Origin: JACVRW01 sp963751835
GTDB lineage: Bacteria; Actinomycetota; Thermoleophilia; Solirubrobacterales; Thermoleophilaceae
Assembly: GCA_963751835.1 (NCBI GenBank)
Contig: CAVVWD010000003.1
Location: 41,622 to 105,621 of the forward strand
Direction of reading: 5' to 3'
DNA: 64,000 nt
Position numbers and translations under genes: made by a program. The notes beneath the pieces are model-generated. The model was not told the DNA's origin. It ran no database searches and was given only the letters and a program-made list of their open reading frames with translations. Shown here in pieces: positions 32,984 to 44,701 of this stretch (the stretch's first letter is position 1; every line of letters begins with the position of its first letter).

Positions 32984-33330
32984 CGCCGCAGGTACGAGAC
33001 GAGCTCGTTGCGCTGCCGCTCGGAGAGGCCGCCGATCGTCTTGCTGGGCGAGATGCGGCAGTGGGTGAGAATGCGATTCACCTTCACGCGGCCGTACTTG
33101 GGGACCGCCAGCAGCAGGTCGAAGACCTTGGCGGTGAGCAGGTACTCAGGGGGGTCGAGCAGCAGGCCGTGGATTTGGACGCGGCCAGCTTTGAGATCCC
33201 TCTTGAGGCGCGCCCGGCGGGTCCGGATCTCGTTCGCTCGCTTGAGCGCGTCCATCCGCTGGGTGAGCGAGCGCTCGGGCGCTAGGCCCGCGGATTGACC
33301 CTTCGCGGGCGAGTGCGAGGCGGCCGGCAT
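32980..33330 (-). CDS. mihF: actinobacterial integration host factor (mIHF)
   Basis: A 116-residue nucleoid protein. Core motifs: ALKRANEIRTRRARLKRDLKAGR in part, VFDLLLAVPKYGRVKVNRIL (DNA-contacting helices) and SPSKTIGGLSERQRNELV. It bends DNA and compacts the nucleoid; the family is restricted to Actinobacteria and is essential in mycobacteria. It lies directly upstream of gmk, as in streptomycetes and mycobacteria. A 211-base gap to pyrD suggests its own promoter. Confidence 0.96.
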   Translation of the reverse strand: MPAASHSPAKGQSAGLAPERSLTQRMDALKRANEIRTRRARLKRDLKAGRVQIHGLLLDPPEYLLTAKVFDLLLAVPKYGRVKVNRILTHCRISPSKTIGGLSERQRNELVSYLRR

Positions 33331-33541
33331 GGGCGGCGATAGTACACGGTCACCCGTGTCTCGCGGGCCGGAAGACGCAAAAAATACGCGAATTTGGCTA
33401 GACCTCGACCTGAGCTTCAGGACGGTTGGGGGTGGTTAAGCGTTTTCCCAATGTTTGCAGGGGTTTTGAAGTCGGCACGATCCCTCGACCTCGACGCGGC
33501 CGGGAAGATCCCGCTTGTTCCGTGAAAATTATGTTCAGGTG
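33331..33541 (-). promoter_or_regulatory. mihF upstream region
   Basis: This 211-base gap lies between the pyrD stop and mihF. It is AT-richer than its surroundings, with a TATTTTTTGCG tract (minus strand, around 33378-33387), and carries a perfect ACACGG-GTGA-CCGTGT inverted repeat (33344-33359) immediately before the mihF start. The repeat could be an operator or autoregulatory site. In many actinobacteria pyrF occupies this position; no pyrF is present. Confidence 0.4.
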
Positions 33542-34477
33542 TCACCCGTATGGGGACAGCCGAACCTCAAGTGGAGGGCTGGAGGGCGCGAGCTCGGCGA
33601 GCTCGGCCGCCACGCGCCGGCCGGCGGCGGGGTCGCGGAAGCTCTCGGTCCCCACGGCCACGGCGGAGGCGCCCGCGGACACGAAATCGGCGGCGTGGCG
33701 TCCGCTGGCGATGCCGCCCATGCCGATCACGGGGATCTCGACGCGCGCCGCCACCGCCAGGACCTGCTGCAGCGCGATCGCGCGCACGGCGGGCCCGGAG
33801 ACCCCCCCGGTGGTGCCCCCGAGCCAGGCTCCGCCGCCGTCCGGGTCGAGCGCCATCCCCTTGAGCGTGTTGATCAGCGAGACCGCGTCGGCTCCGGCGT
33901 CCTGCGCGGCGGCCGCAACGGCCTCGGGCTCGTTCGCGTTCGGCGTCAGCTTGACCAAGACCGGCTTCTCGGTGAGTGGGCGGACTCGCTCGACGGCCCT
34001 GGCGGTCTCCGACGGGTCCGCGCCCATCACGAGCCCGGTCTCCACGTTCGGGCAGGAGACGTTCAGCTCGAGCAGCGCGACCTCCTCGCGCTCGCCGACC
34101 GCCGCCACGAGCGTCGCGAGCTCCTCGCGGCTGAAGCCCATCACCGAGACCACGAGCGGAACGGGCAGCTCTGCCAGCTGCGGCAGGTCCTCGGCAAGAA
34201 AGCCCTCGAGACCCCTGTTGGGGAGCCCGATCGAGTTGATCAGCCCGGCGGGGGTTTCCCAGAGCCGCGGCGGCGGGTTGCCCTCGCGCGGCGCGAGTGT
34301 GATCGTCTTCGACACGAAGGCGTCGAACGGGAAGCGCTCGAGCACGGCGTCTCCGAAGGCGCGCCGCGCGGCGATGGCGTCGAAGGTGCCCGAGCCGTTC
34401 AGGACGGGGCCGCGCAGCGCCACCCCGCAGAGCTCGATCGAGCGGCCGGCGATCGGTTCCCCGCGGCCCGCCCTCAA
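33542..34477 (-). CDS. pyrD: dihydroorotate dehydrogenase, class 1B catalytic subunit
   Basis: A 311-residue FMN enzyme oxidising dihydroorotate to orotate. GPVLNGSGTFD opens the barrel, ETPAGLINSIGLPNRG binds substrate, LELNVSCPNVETG contains the catalytic Cys of class 1 enzymes, and IPVIGMGGIASGRHAADF binds the FMN phosphate. It is paired with PyrK, which marks class 1B. It starts at TTG overlapping the pyrK stop as TTGA (34474-34477). Confidence 0.95.
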   Translation of the reverse strand: MRAGRGEPIAGRSIELCGVALRGPVLNGSGTFDAIAARRAFGDAVLERFPFDAFVSKTITLAPREGNPPPRLWETPAGLINSIGLPNRGLEGFLAEDLPQLAELPVPLVVSVMGFSREELATLVAAVGEREEVALLELNVSCPNVETGLVMGADPSETARAVERVRPLTEKPVLVKLTPNANEPEAVAAAAQDAGADAVSLINTLKGMALDPDGGGAWLGGTTGGVSGPAVRAIALQQVLAVAARVEIPVIGMGGIASGRHAADFVSAGASAVAVGTESFRDPAAGRRVAAELAELAPSSPPLEVRLSPYG

Positions 34478-35297
34478 TGCCCCGCCCCCGGAAACAGCGC
34501 GCTCTCGAGGCGCCGCGCGTCGAGGACCGGGCCGTCCACGCAGAGCCGGAGATAGCCGTCGCGCGTGGGGACGACGCAGCCGAAGCAGGCCCCGAAGCCG
34601 CACGCCATCCCCGACTCGAGCGCGAGCTGGGCCGGCGTCCCGCGCTCGGCGCAGAGCGCGCGCACGGCCTCGAGCATCGCCGGCGGGCCGCAGGCGTACA
34701 CGCGCGCGGCCGGGTCCGAGTCGAGCTCCTCGCGCAGCAGCTCCGTGACGAACGCGCGGCGCCCGACCGAGCCGTCGTCGGTCACCACCGCCGGCGCCTC
34801 AAAGAGGGCCGCCGCCTGCGCGTGCGCGGCGCTGCGGAATCCGAGCAGGACGCGCGGCTCCTCCCCCGCGCGCAGCAGCTCCTCCTCGAGGCAGAGGAGC
34901 GGCGCCGCGCCGATCCCTCCCCCCACCAGCAGCGGGCGGCCATCGCCCGGATCCGTGTCGAAGCCGATCCCGAGCGGCCCGAGTAGCGCCAGGCCCTCCC
35001 CCGGCTCCAGACGGGCGAGCCGCTCCGTCCCCGGGCCGACCGCCTCGAGCAGGAAGTCGAGGCCGAGGGCGTCGTCGTCCGCCCGGGCGCGCGCGTACGA
35101 GAACGCGCGCGGCAGGTAGGGGCGCTCGTCGTGCTGTCCGCCCCAGCCGCGCTCGGCGGCCAGCATGTAGAACTGGCCCGGCCTCGGATCGCGGGGACCG
35201 TCGGCGTCCTCGGCGCCGATCACGTGGTAGGCGCCGAGCCGCTCGACGCCGGCAACGCGGGCCACGCGCCGCTCGGGCGGCGCGAGCGTGCGCTCCA

Positions 35298-35298
<1 letters not shown>
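34474..35298 (-). CDS. pyrK: dihydroorotate dehydrogenase electron-transfer subunit
   Basis: A 274-residue FAD and 2Fe-2S protein that passes electrons from PyrD to NAD. The N-terminal FAD-binding barrel (PRAFSYARA), the NAD-binding region (LLVGGGIGAAPLLCLEEEL), and the C-terminal iron-sulfur Cys cluster (ESGMACGFGACFGCVVP, later RLCVDGPV) are visible. Its start shares a base with the carB stop, and it overlaps pyrD as TTGA. Confidence 0.94.
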
Positions 35299-38403
<3,105 letters not shown>

Positions 38404-38411
<8 letters not shown>

Positions 38412-38814
38412 GGGCCGCCTCGAGGGCCTCGTCGCGCGACCGGAAAGCCTGGAGGCGCACGGCCTTCCCGTCCCGCACCCAGTAGACGAGCGTGATCTCC
38501 TCCTCCAGGTTCACGCCGCTCCCGCGCCCCCGAGCGGTGGAGCGCGCGCTCACCACCACGGCATCCCCGACCGACTCGCAGGAGCGGACGTGCACCTCGC
38601 CGCCGCCGAACACCTCCGCGCGCTCCTCGTAGTAGCGCCGCAGCCCGTCGCGACCGCGGTAGGTCGCGCGTTCCGGTGAACCCATCACCCCCACCGTCAT
38701 CGGGATGAACTCGAAGTCCTGGGCCAGCAACTCGTCGTAGTCGTCCAGCATCGAGTCGCCGCCGCGGTTGTGGGCATCGATCAGCCGTCGCACGAGCTGT
38801 TCCTCGTCGCTCAC
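38404..38814 (-). CDS. SnoaL/NTF2-like protein inserted between carA and carB
   Basis: A 136-residue cone-fold protein: EEQLVRRLIDAHNRGGDSMLDDYDELLAQDFEF, ATYRGRDGLRRYYEERAEVFGG, ARSTARGRGSGV. These domains bind small hydrophobic ligands or act as cyclases, isomerases or stress proteins; nothing links them to pyrimidines. GTG 38814 overlaps the carA stop as GTGA and its end overlaps carB by eight bases, so it is fully embedded in the operon. Its role is unknown. Confidence 0.88.
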
Positions 38815-39935
38815 GCGGCCAGGCGGTCGAGGAAGCGGTCGAATAGGTGCAGCGCGTCGTGCGGCCCCGGCCCGGCCTCCGGGTGGTACTGGACCGTCGA
38901 CCCGGGCACGTCGCGCAGCACGAGCCCCTCGACCGTGCGGTCGTAGAGGTTCAGCTGCTGCAGCTCGGCGGCGCCGAAGTCGGTCTCCCAGCGGACGGGC
39001 TCGTCGCTGTCGATGGTGCGCTCGCCGCCCGGCCCGAGCACCGCGAAGCCGTGGTTCTGGGAGGTGATCTCGATGCGGCCGGTCTCGAGGTCCTTGACGG
39101 GGTGGTTGGCGCCCCGGTGGCCGAACGGCAGCTTGAAGGTCTCGAGGCCGACCGCGCGGCAGAGCAGCTGGTGGCCGAGGCAGATGCCCCAGACCGGGAC
39201 CTTCCCCACCACCCCGCGCACCGTCTCGACGACGTACTCGAGTGCCGCCGGGTCGCCCGGGCCGTTGGCGAGGAAGATCGCGTCGGGATCGCCCGCCAGG
39301 AGGTCGTCCGCCGACGCGGTGCAGGGATGCAGCTCGAGGTGTGCCCCGCGCTCGCGCAGGTTGCGGACGATCGAGGTCTTGATGCCGGTGTCGAGGCCGA
39401 TCACGCGCGGCCCGGGGCCCGGGAGGACCTGCGTCTCGGCCGGGGTGACGTCCCGGGCGAGGTCGCGGCCGCTCATCGAGGGCTCGGCGAGCACCCGCTC
39501 GCGCGCTTCGGCTTCGGGGACCCGCGCGTCGAAGACGCCGCCGCGCATCGCGCCCCGGTCGCGGATGTGGCGCACTAGCGCGCGTGTGTCGACCCCGCTC
39601 AGGGCCGGGATCCCACAGTCGGCGAGCCAGGTGAGCCAGCCCCCCTCCGCGGCGGGCGTGTCCTCGCGGTCGATGCCCTCGCGCATGATCACCGCGCGCG
39701 CGTGGATGCGGTCCGACTCCATGTGGTCTGCGGATACGCCGTAGTTGCCGATCAAGGGGTAGGTGAACACGATGATCTGTCCGGCGTAGCTCGGGTCGCT
39801 GACCGCCTCCTGGTAGCCCGACATCGCGGTGTTGAAGACCACTTCGCCGGTGCCTACTTCGAGCGCACCCACCGCCTCCCCGTCGAAGCGCGTGCCGTCC
39901 TCGAGCAGCACGTAGGACGCGCGGCTCACGCTCAC
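38811..39935 (-). CDS. carA: carbamoyl-phosphate synthase small subunit
   Basis: A 374-residue glutaminase subunit supplying ammonia to CarB. The N-terminal domain has LLEDGTRFDGEAVGA and FNTAMSGYQEAVSDPSYAGQ; the class I amidotransferase domain has VWGICLGHQLLCRA (nucleophile Cys) and VQYHPEAGPGPHDA (His, Glu). GTG 39935 overlaps the pyrC stop as GTGA. Confidence 0.97.
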   Translation of the reverse strand: MSVSRASYVLLEDGTRFDGEAVGALEVGTGEVVFNTAMSGYQEAVSDPSYAGQIIVFTYPLIGNYGVSADHMESDRIHARAVIMREGIDREDTPAAEGGWLTWLADCGIPALSGVDTRALVRHIRDRGAMRGGVFDARVPEAEARERVLAEPSMSGRDLARDVTPAETQVLPGPGPRVIGLDTGIKTSIVRNLRERGAHLELHPCTASADDLLAGDPDAIFLANGPGDPAALEYVVETVRGVVGKVPVWGICLGHQLLCRAVGLETFKLPFGHRGANHPVKDLETGRIEITSQNHGFAVLGPGGERTIDSDEPVRWETDFGAAELQQLNLYDRTVEGLVLRDVPGSTVQYHPEAGPGPHDALHLFDRFLDRLAA

Positions 39936-41302
39936 GCCACCGCACCGAGCGCGAACGAGCGCTCGCGGTAGGCCACCGCGCCATCCGCGATCGTCATCCG
40001 CACCCGGCCGGTCAGCCGCCTGCCGCCGAAGGCGCAGTTGTCCGAGCGGCTCTCGTAGCCCGCCTCCCCCGCCTGCCACTCGGCGTCGAGGTCGACCAGG
40101 CAGATGTTGGCCGGGGCGCCCAGGGCGAGCGAGGGGGTGACGAGGCCGAACGGCTCGCCCCCGGCGGTCATGCGCTCGACCAGCAGGGCGAGCTCGACGA
40201 TGCCGGGCAGCACCAGCCCCGTATGGAGCGCCGCGAACGCGGTCTCGAGACCGGTGACCCCCATCGGCGCCAGCTCGAACGGCTGCTCCTTCTCCTCGCG
40301 CGAGTGCGGGGCGTGGTCCGTGGCGACGCAGTCGATCGTTCCCGAGCGCAGCGCCTCGATCAGCACCTGACGGTCGGCCTCGGCGCGCAGCGGCGGGTTC
40401 ATCTTCATGTTGGTGTCGAGGCCGCGCACGTCCTCGTCGGTCAGCACGAGGTGGTGCGGCGTGGCCTCGCAGGTCACCCGCACGCCGCCCGCCTTGGCGC
40501 GCTCGATCGCCTCGACGGTCTCGCGAGCGGACACGTGCTGCACGTGGATCCGCCCGTCCTCGTAGAGCGCGAGGGCGCAGTCGCGGGCGACCATCGTGGA
40601 TTCGGACACCGACGGGATCCCGGCCACCCCGAGCAGCGCCGACACCTCGCCCTCGTGCATCACGCCCGCGCCGGACAGCGAGGGATCCTCCTCGTGCAAG
40701 GCGAGCAGCCGCCCGGCGAGCCGCTGGTACTGGAGCGCCTGGCGCATGACCCCCGCGGAGCGGACGGGCAGGCCGTCGTCGGTGAAGCCGGCCGCGCCGG
40801 CGTCGGCCAACTCGGCCATCTCGGTGAGCTCCTCGCCCCGCTGGCCCACGGTGATCGCCGCCATGAAGCCGGTGGGAATGCGCGCCTCGGCGCGGGCCCG
40901 CTCGCGCAGCGACCGCAGCACCGGCGCCGAGTCGACCACCGGATGGGTATTGGGCTGCGCGAGGATGGCGCAGAATCCGCCGGCCGCCGCGGCGCGCGTG
41001 CCGGAGTCGATGTCCTCCTCGTCCTCGCGCCCCGGCGTGCGCAGGTGAACGTGCGGGTCGACGAAGGCGGGGAACGCATGCAGCCCCTCCGCATCGACCA
41101 CCTCGGCGCCGGCGGGCGCCTCGAGCCCGTCGCCGAGCTCGGCCACGCGGCCGTCGCGCACGAGCAGGTCGGAGACGCCGTCGAGGCCGGCGCGCGGGTC
41201 GAGCAGCCGTGCGCGCCGCACCAGCACCGTGGCCGGCGGCGATCCGGCGCGGTCGAGCTCGACGGCGGAGCCGGCGCCTGCGGGAGCGGGTGCAGTGTTC
41301 AT
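39932..41302 (-). CDS. pyrC: dihydroorotase
   Basis: A 456-residue zinc amidohydrolase cyclising carbamoyl aspartate. Metal ligands: FVDPHVHLRTPGRED (HxH), the His in CEATPHHLVL, and CVATDHAPHSREEK (catalytic Asp). The first 20 residues (MNTAPAPAGAGSAVEL) are extra. ATG 41302 overlaps the pyrB stop as ATGA. A longer frame upstream is a pyrB shadow. Confidence 0.97.
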   Translation of the reverse strand: MNTAPAPAGAGSAVELDRAGSPPATVLVRRARLLDPRAGLDGVSDLLVRDGRVAELGDGLEAPAGAEVVDAEGLHAFPAFVDPHVHLRTPGREDEEDIDSGTRAAAAGGFCAILAQPNTHPVVDSAPVLRSLRERARAEARIPTGFMAAITVGQRGEELTEMAELADAGAAGFTDDGLPVRSAGVMRQALQYQRLAGRLLALHEEDPSLSGAGVMHEGEVSALLGVAGIPSVSESTMVARDCALALYEDGRIHVQHVSARETVEAIERAKAGGVRVTCEATPHHLVLTDEDVRGLDTNMKMNPPLRAEADRQVLIEALRSGTIDCVATDHAPHSREEKEQPFELAPMGVTGLETAFAALHTGLVLPGIVELALLVERMTAGGEPFGLVTPSLALGAPANICLVDLDAEWQAGEAGYESRSDNCAFGGRRLTGRVRMTIADGAVAYRERSFALGAVA

Positions 41303-42249
41303 GCCGGCTGCGGCTCCGCCTCGAGCGCGAGCCGCGCGCCGCCTGGTGCGCCGCGCCCGGCGAGCAGCTCGTAGAGGACCGCCATCCGGACCACGACGCC
41401 CGACTCGACCTGTTCCGTGATCAGCGCCTGTGGCGAGTCGATCACCTCGGCGGACAGTTCGACCCCGCGGTTGACCGGGCCCGGGTGCATCAGCAGCTGG
41501 TTCGGGCCGAGCCGGCGGCCGTCGATCTGATAGCGGGCCGCGTACTCGCGCAGCGAGGGAACGAAGCTGCCCTTCATGCGCTCGTGCTGCATCCGCAGCG
41601 CGTAGACGACGTCGGCCGACCCGAGCTCGTCGAGCGTGTAGCGGACCTCGCAGCCGAGCGACTCGATCTCGCGCGGGATGAGCGTCGGCGGGCCGCACAC
41701 GGTCACGTGGCAGCCCATGCGCGTGAAGGCCAGTACGTTCGAGCGCGCGACGCGGCTGTGGAGGACGTCGCCGACGATCCACACCTCGAGGCCCTCGAGC
41801 GAGCCCGCGCGGCGCTTGAGCGTGTACAGGTCGAGCAGCGCCTGGGTCGGGTGCTCGTGCTTGCCGTCCCCCGCGTTGATCACCGAGGCGCGTGTCCAGC
41901 GGGCGACGAGCCCGGCGGCCCCCGCGTGCGGGGTGCGGATCACGATCGCCGTCGGGTCGTATGCCGAGAGCGTCTGGACGGTGTCCTTCAGGGACTCCCC
42001 CTTGTCCACCGCCGAGCCGCTCGACTTGACGGTCACGAGGTCGGCCGAGAGCCGTTTGGCGGCCAGCTCGAAGCTCGACTGCGTGCGGGTGGACGCCTCG
42101 TAGAAGAGGTTGATCACGGTACGGCCGCGGAGCGTCGGCACCTTCTTGATCTCGCGCCCGGACACCTCGGCGAAGCTCTCGGCGCGGCCGAGAATCCGCT
42201 CGATGTCCTCGCGCGAGAGGTCGTCCACCGACAGCAGGTGTCTATGCAT
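41299..42249 (-). CDS. pyrB: aspartate carbamoyltransferase
   Basis: A 316-residue catalytic subunit forming carbamoyl aspartate. The carbamoyl-phosphate site FYEASTRTQSSFELAAKRL and the active-site loop SGSAVDKGESLKDT are present; HPTQALLDLYTL and MHPGPVNRGVEL complete the signature. No pyrI regulatory subunit is nearby, as expected for this group. It overlaps pyrR by eight bases. Confidence 0.97.
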   Translation of the reverse strand: MHRHLLSVDDLSREDIERILGRAESFAEVSGREIKKVPTLRGRTVINLFYEASTRTQSSFELAAKRLSADLVTVKSSGSAVDKGESLKDTVQTLSAYDPTAIVIRTPHAGAAGLVARWTRASVINAGDGKHEHPTQALLDLYTLKRRAGSLEGLEVWIVGDVLHSRVARSNVLAFTRMGCHVTVCGPPTLIPREIESLGCEVRYTLDELGSADVVYALRMQHERMKGSFVPSLREYAARYQIDGRRLGPNQLLMHPGPVNRGVELSAEVIDSPQALITEQVESGVVVRMAVLYELLAGRGAPGGARLALEAEPQPA

Positions 42250-42802
42250 CGCTTGCCTCCTCCGTGCGTGCGGCGGCGATCTCCACCGCGTCGACTCCGT
42301 CTATCTCGTCCACCATCACGTTCACGCGCTCGCCGCGCGCCGTGGGGAGGTTCTTGCCCACGTAATCGGGCCTGATCGGCAGCTCCCGGTGGCCGCGGTC
42401 GGCGAGCACCGCGAGCTGCACACGCCGCGGGCGGCCGTAGTCGAACAGGGCGTCGATCGCGGCCCGCACCGTGCGGCCGGTGTAGAGCACGTCGTCGACC
42501 AGGACGATCGTGGCGTCCTCCACCGGGAAGTCGATATGCGAGGCGTGAACGACCGGCTGGCGGTCCGCCCCGCGGATTGCCACGTCGTCGCGGTAGAAGC
42601 TGATGTCGATGTCGCCGAGCGGCACGGGCTCCCCGACGAGCTCCGCGACGAGGTCGCGCAGTCGGGCAGCCAGAACGGCACCGCGGGTGTGGATGCCCAC
42701 GACCGCGACCCCCTCGCCCCCTGTCTTCTCGACGATCTCGTGTGCGATCCGCACCAGCGTGCGCCGCACGTCCTCCCGATCGAGGACCGTCTTCTCCTGC
42801 AC
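42242..42802 (-). CDS. pyrR: bifunctional pyr operon regulator / uracil phosphoribosyltransferase
   Basis: A 186-residue PRTase-fold RNA-binding regulator. The PRPP loop VLVDDVLYTGRTVRA and VVGIHTRGAVLAARL are diagnostic, and the PyrR-specific IDISFYRDDVA is present. It starts at GTG and leads the operon pyrR-pyrB-pyrC-carA-SnoaL-carB-pyrK-pyrD. A PyrR-binding loop sits directly upstream across the ribosome-binding region, so UMP-bound PyrR would block translation, as described for mycobacterial PyrR. Confidence 0.97.
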   Translation of the reverse strand: MQEKTVLDREDVRRTLVRIAHEIVEKTGGEGVAVVGIHTRGAVLAARLRDLVAELVGEPVPLGDIDISFYRDDVAIRGADRQPVVHASHIDFPVEDATIVLVDDVLYTGRTVRAAIDALFDYGRPRRVQLAVLADRGHRELPIRPDYVGKNLPTARGERVNVMVDEIDGVDAVEIAAARTEEASDA

Positions 42803-42810
42803 TTCACCGC

Positions 42811-42840
42811 CCCTTCTGGCCTCTCAGGACCTGGTTAAAG
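42811..42840 (-). promoter_or_regulatory. PyrR-binding RNA loop at the pyrR ribosome-binding site
   Basis: The minus strand reads GTCCTGAGAGGCCAGAAGGG (42830-42811). This contains the CCNGAGAGGC core of the PyrR binding loop. It is flanked upstream by ACCAGGT, and the AAGGGG that follows is the ribosome-binding site for the GTG at 42802. No terminator follows, which points to translational rather than attenuation control. Confidence 0.8.
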
Positions 42841-42920
42841 GAACCTGGGGGCGAGAGTACCAGCGCAATCCGACGAACAGTTTCAGCAGCATCCGGGCAG
42901 GGCAGCTAATCTCGCAAGTA

Positions 42921-43211
42921 GTGACTTCCGAGCGCGCCCACGCATACGGCCGGATCATGCGGATCGTCGCGGCGGAGGGCCCCGAGGCCCTCGAGCCGGA
43001 AGAGCGCGAGCTGCTGCGCGAGGCCGCCGACGCCCTGCTCTTCTGCGAGGACATCTCGCTCGACGACGAGGCGCGCGAGGCGCTCGCCAGTGTGGGCGAC
43101 CTGACCGGCACGCTCGTCGGCGCCGAGCGCTGGGATGCGGCGCGGGCGGAGGAGGTCCTCCAGGACCTCGAGGCCTGTGGCCCGGCACAGCTCGTCCGCC
43201 TGGGTAGCTAG
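42921..43211 (+). CDS. small acidic hypothetical protein
   Basis: A 96-residue acidic, helical protein (ERAHAYGRIMRIVAAEGPEALEPEE, ALLFCEDISLDDEAREAL, EVLQDLEACGP). It starts at GTG 42921, with a TAAT-containing -10-like element about 12 bases upstream, so the mRNA may be leaderless. It is divergent from pyrR and ends two bases before convergent rnz. I do not recognise the family; length and composition suggest a soluble accessory protein. Confidence 0.7.
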   Translation: MTSERAHAYGRIMRIVAAEGPEALEPEERELLREAADALLFCEDISLDDEAREALASVGDLTGTLVGAERWDAARAEEVLQDLEACGPAQLVRLGS

Positions 43212-43213
43212 GT

Positions 43214-44173
43214 CTAGACGGTTTCCTCGGCAATCGGCTGCGGCGGGCTCTCCGAGGCGCGCACGAGCACCGGCGGGCCGCGCTCCGGCAGCGGGATCTC
43301 GACGCGGTCGAAGTCGCGCGGCACGACGACGTTGTCGAACACGGTGCGCGCCTCGTCGCGGACCTGCCCGCCCGAGTAGCGCGGGGAGAGGTGCGTGAGC
43401 GCGAGCAGCTCGACGCCCGCCGCGGCGGCGAGCCCGGCCGCGCCCGTGGCGGTCGAGTGCCGCGTCTCGCGGGCGCGCTCCGCGTCCTCGTCCAGGAAGG
43501 TCGCCTCGTGCACGAGCACGTCGGCCTCCCACGCCACGAGCCGGGTCATGTCGCAGGGGGCCGTGTCGCCGCTGAGCACGAGCTTGCGCCCGCGGCGCTC
43601 CTCGCCCATCACCTGGTCGGGACGCACGCCGTCGACGGTCTCCCCGCGCTGAAGCCGCCCGAAGTCCGGCCCCGGGGTGAGCCCCAGCTCACGCGCCCGC
43701 TCGGGATCGAACACCCCCGGCCGCGGCTCCTCGACCAGGGCGTAGCCGAGCCCCTGCGCGCCGTGGTCGACGTCGAAGGCGCAGATCCGGTAGCCGTCGC
43801 GCTCGAGCTCGTCGTTCGGCTCGAGCTCGACCAGGGTCAGCGGGAACGTCAGCCGGCCGATCACCGGCTGCAGCAGCTCGAACAGCCGTCCCAGCCCGCG
43901 CGGCCCGTACACGGTGAGCTCACGCTCGCGCTGGCGGAGCGCAAAGGTCTTGAGCATGCCCGGCAGCCCGAGCACGTGGTCGGCATGGAAGTGCGTGATG
44001 AGCAGCTCCTCGAGCTCGATCAGCCCGACCGAGCGCATCAGCTGCCGCTGCGTCCCCTCGCCGCAGTCCACCAGCAGGCGATCGCCGCCGCGCCGCACAA
44101 GCGTGGCGGGCAGCCCGCGGCGCCGGCTCGGCGACGAGCCGGCGGTTCCAAGGAAGAGGACGTCGAGGTCCAT
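43214..44173 (-). CDS. rnz: ribonuclease Z
   Basis: A 319-residue metallo-beta-lactamase endonuclease that trims tRNA 3' ends. LGTAGSSPSRRRG at the start, the zinc motif LITHFHADHVLGLPG, VLSGDTAPCD, HEATF and LTHLSPRY are all present. Homodimeric short form. Upstream lies the nucleotidyltransferase gene six bases away, but the functions are unrelated. Confidence 0.95.
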   Translation of the reverse strand: MDLDVLFLGTAGSSPSRRRGLPATLVRRGGDRLLVDCGEGTQRQLMRSVGLIELEELLITHFHADHVLGLPGMLKTFALRQRERELTVYGPRGLGRLFELLQPVIGRLTFPLTLVELEPNDELERDGYRICAFDVDHGAQGLGYALVEEPRPGVFDPERARELGLTPGPDFGRLQRGETVDGVRPDQVMGEERRGRKLVLSGDTAPCDMTRLVAWEADVLVHEATFLDEDAERARETRHSTATGAAGLAAAAGVELLALTHLSPRYSGGQVRDEARTVFDNVVVPRDFDRVEIPLPERGPPVLVRASESPPQPIAEETV

Positions 44174-44179
44174 GGCGCT

Positions 44180-44701
44180 CTATGTTGACTCGCCCGCTTC
44201 GGCTTCGAGCTCCTCGTCCGTCCTCGTGAGAGCCGCGATGTCGAGCCGGTCCTGCTCCCGGCCGGCGGCGCGCTTCATGCGAAGCAGATCATCCAGCCCC
44301 GCTACGCGGATCTCGATCCCATCGAGCGTGATCGCGAGCGCGCGGGAGTCGAGATCCTCGTAGGACGCCGGTGCACCTGCGAGGTGCTCGATGTTCAGCA
44401 GGTCGAGCCGGCCATACCGGGTGATCAGCGGAACCATCGGGACTCGCTTGAGGAGCTGCGGGTCGGTCACGTTGATCGTCGCCGTCGCGCGGCGCGGGGC
44501 GGCTTCGAGCTCCACCAGGGTCTCGCCGAGCCGGCTCAGGTTGAGCAGCGTCGGGCGAGGGACCACGTCCAGGTCGGCCGTGGCGCGAATGTAGCCGTGC
44601 GCCTGGACTGCGATGCCGCCCACAACGATGAACTCGACGTTACGTTCTGCGAGCGCGCGCAGGATTGCGCTCGGCCGGAGGACACGGTCAGGAGCGTTCA
44701 C
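44180..44701 (-). CDS. nucleotidyltransferase-fold protein, toxin-like
   Basis: A 173-residue protein with the pol-beta nucleotidyltransferase signature FIVVGGIAVQAHGYIRATADLDVVPRP (GG, then DxD) and a C-terminal helical part rich in Arg/Asp (LLRMKRAAGREQDRLD). This resembles DUF6036/AbiEii-like transferases. Its ATG lies inside the 3' end of an XRE regulator gene (14-base overlap), the order antitoxin then toxin. It may therefore be the toxin of a type II/IV-like module that modifies tRNA or other nucleic acids; this is inference. Confidence 0.75.
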   Translation of the reverse strand: MNAPDRVLRPSAILRALAERNVEFIVVGGIAVQAHGYIRATADLDVVPRPTLLNLSRLGETLVELEAAPRRATATINVTDPQLLKRVPMVPLITRYGRLDLLNIEHLAGAPASYEDLDSRALAITLDGIEIRVAGLDDLLRMKRAAGREQDRLDIAALTRTDEELEAEAGEST

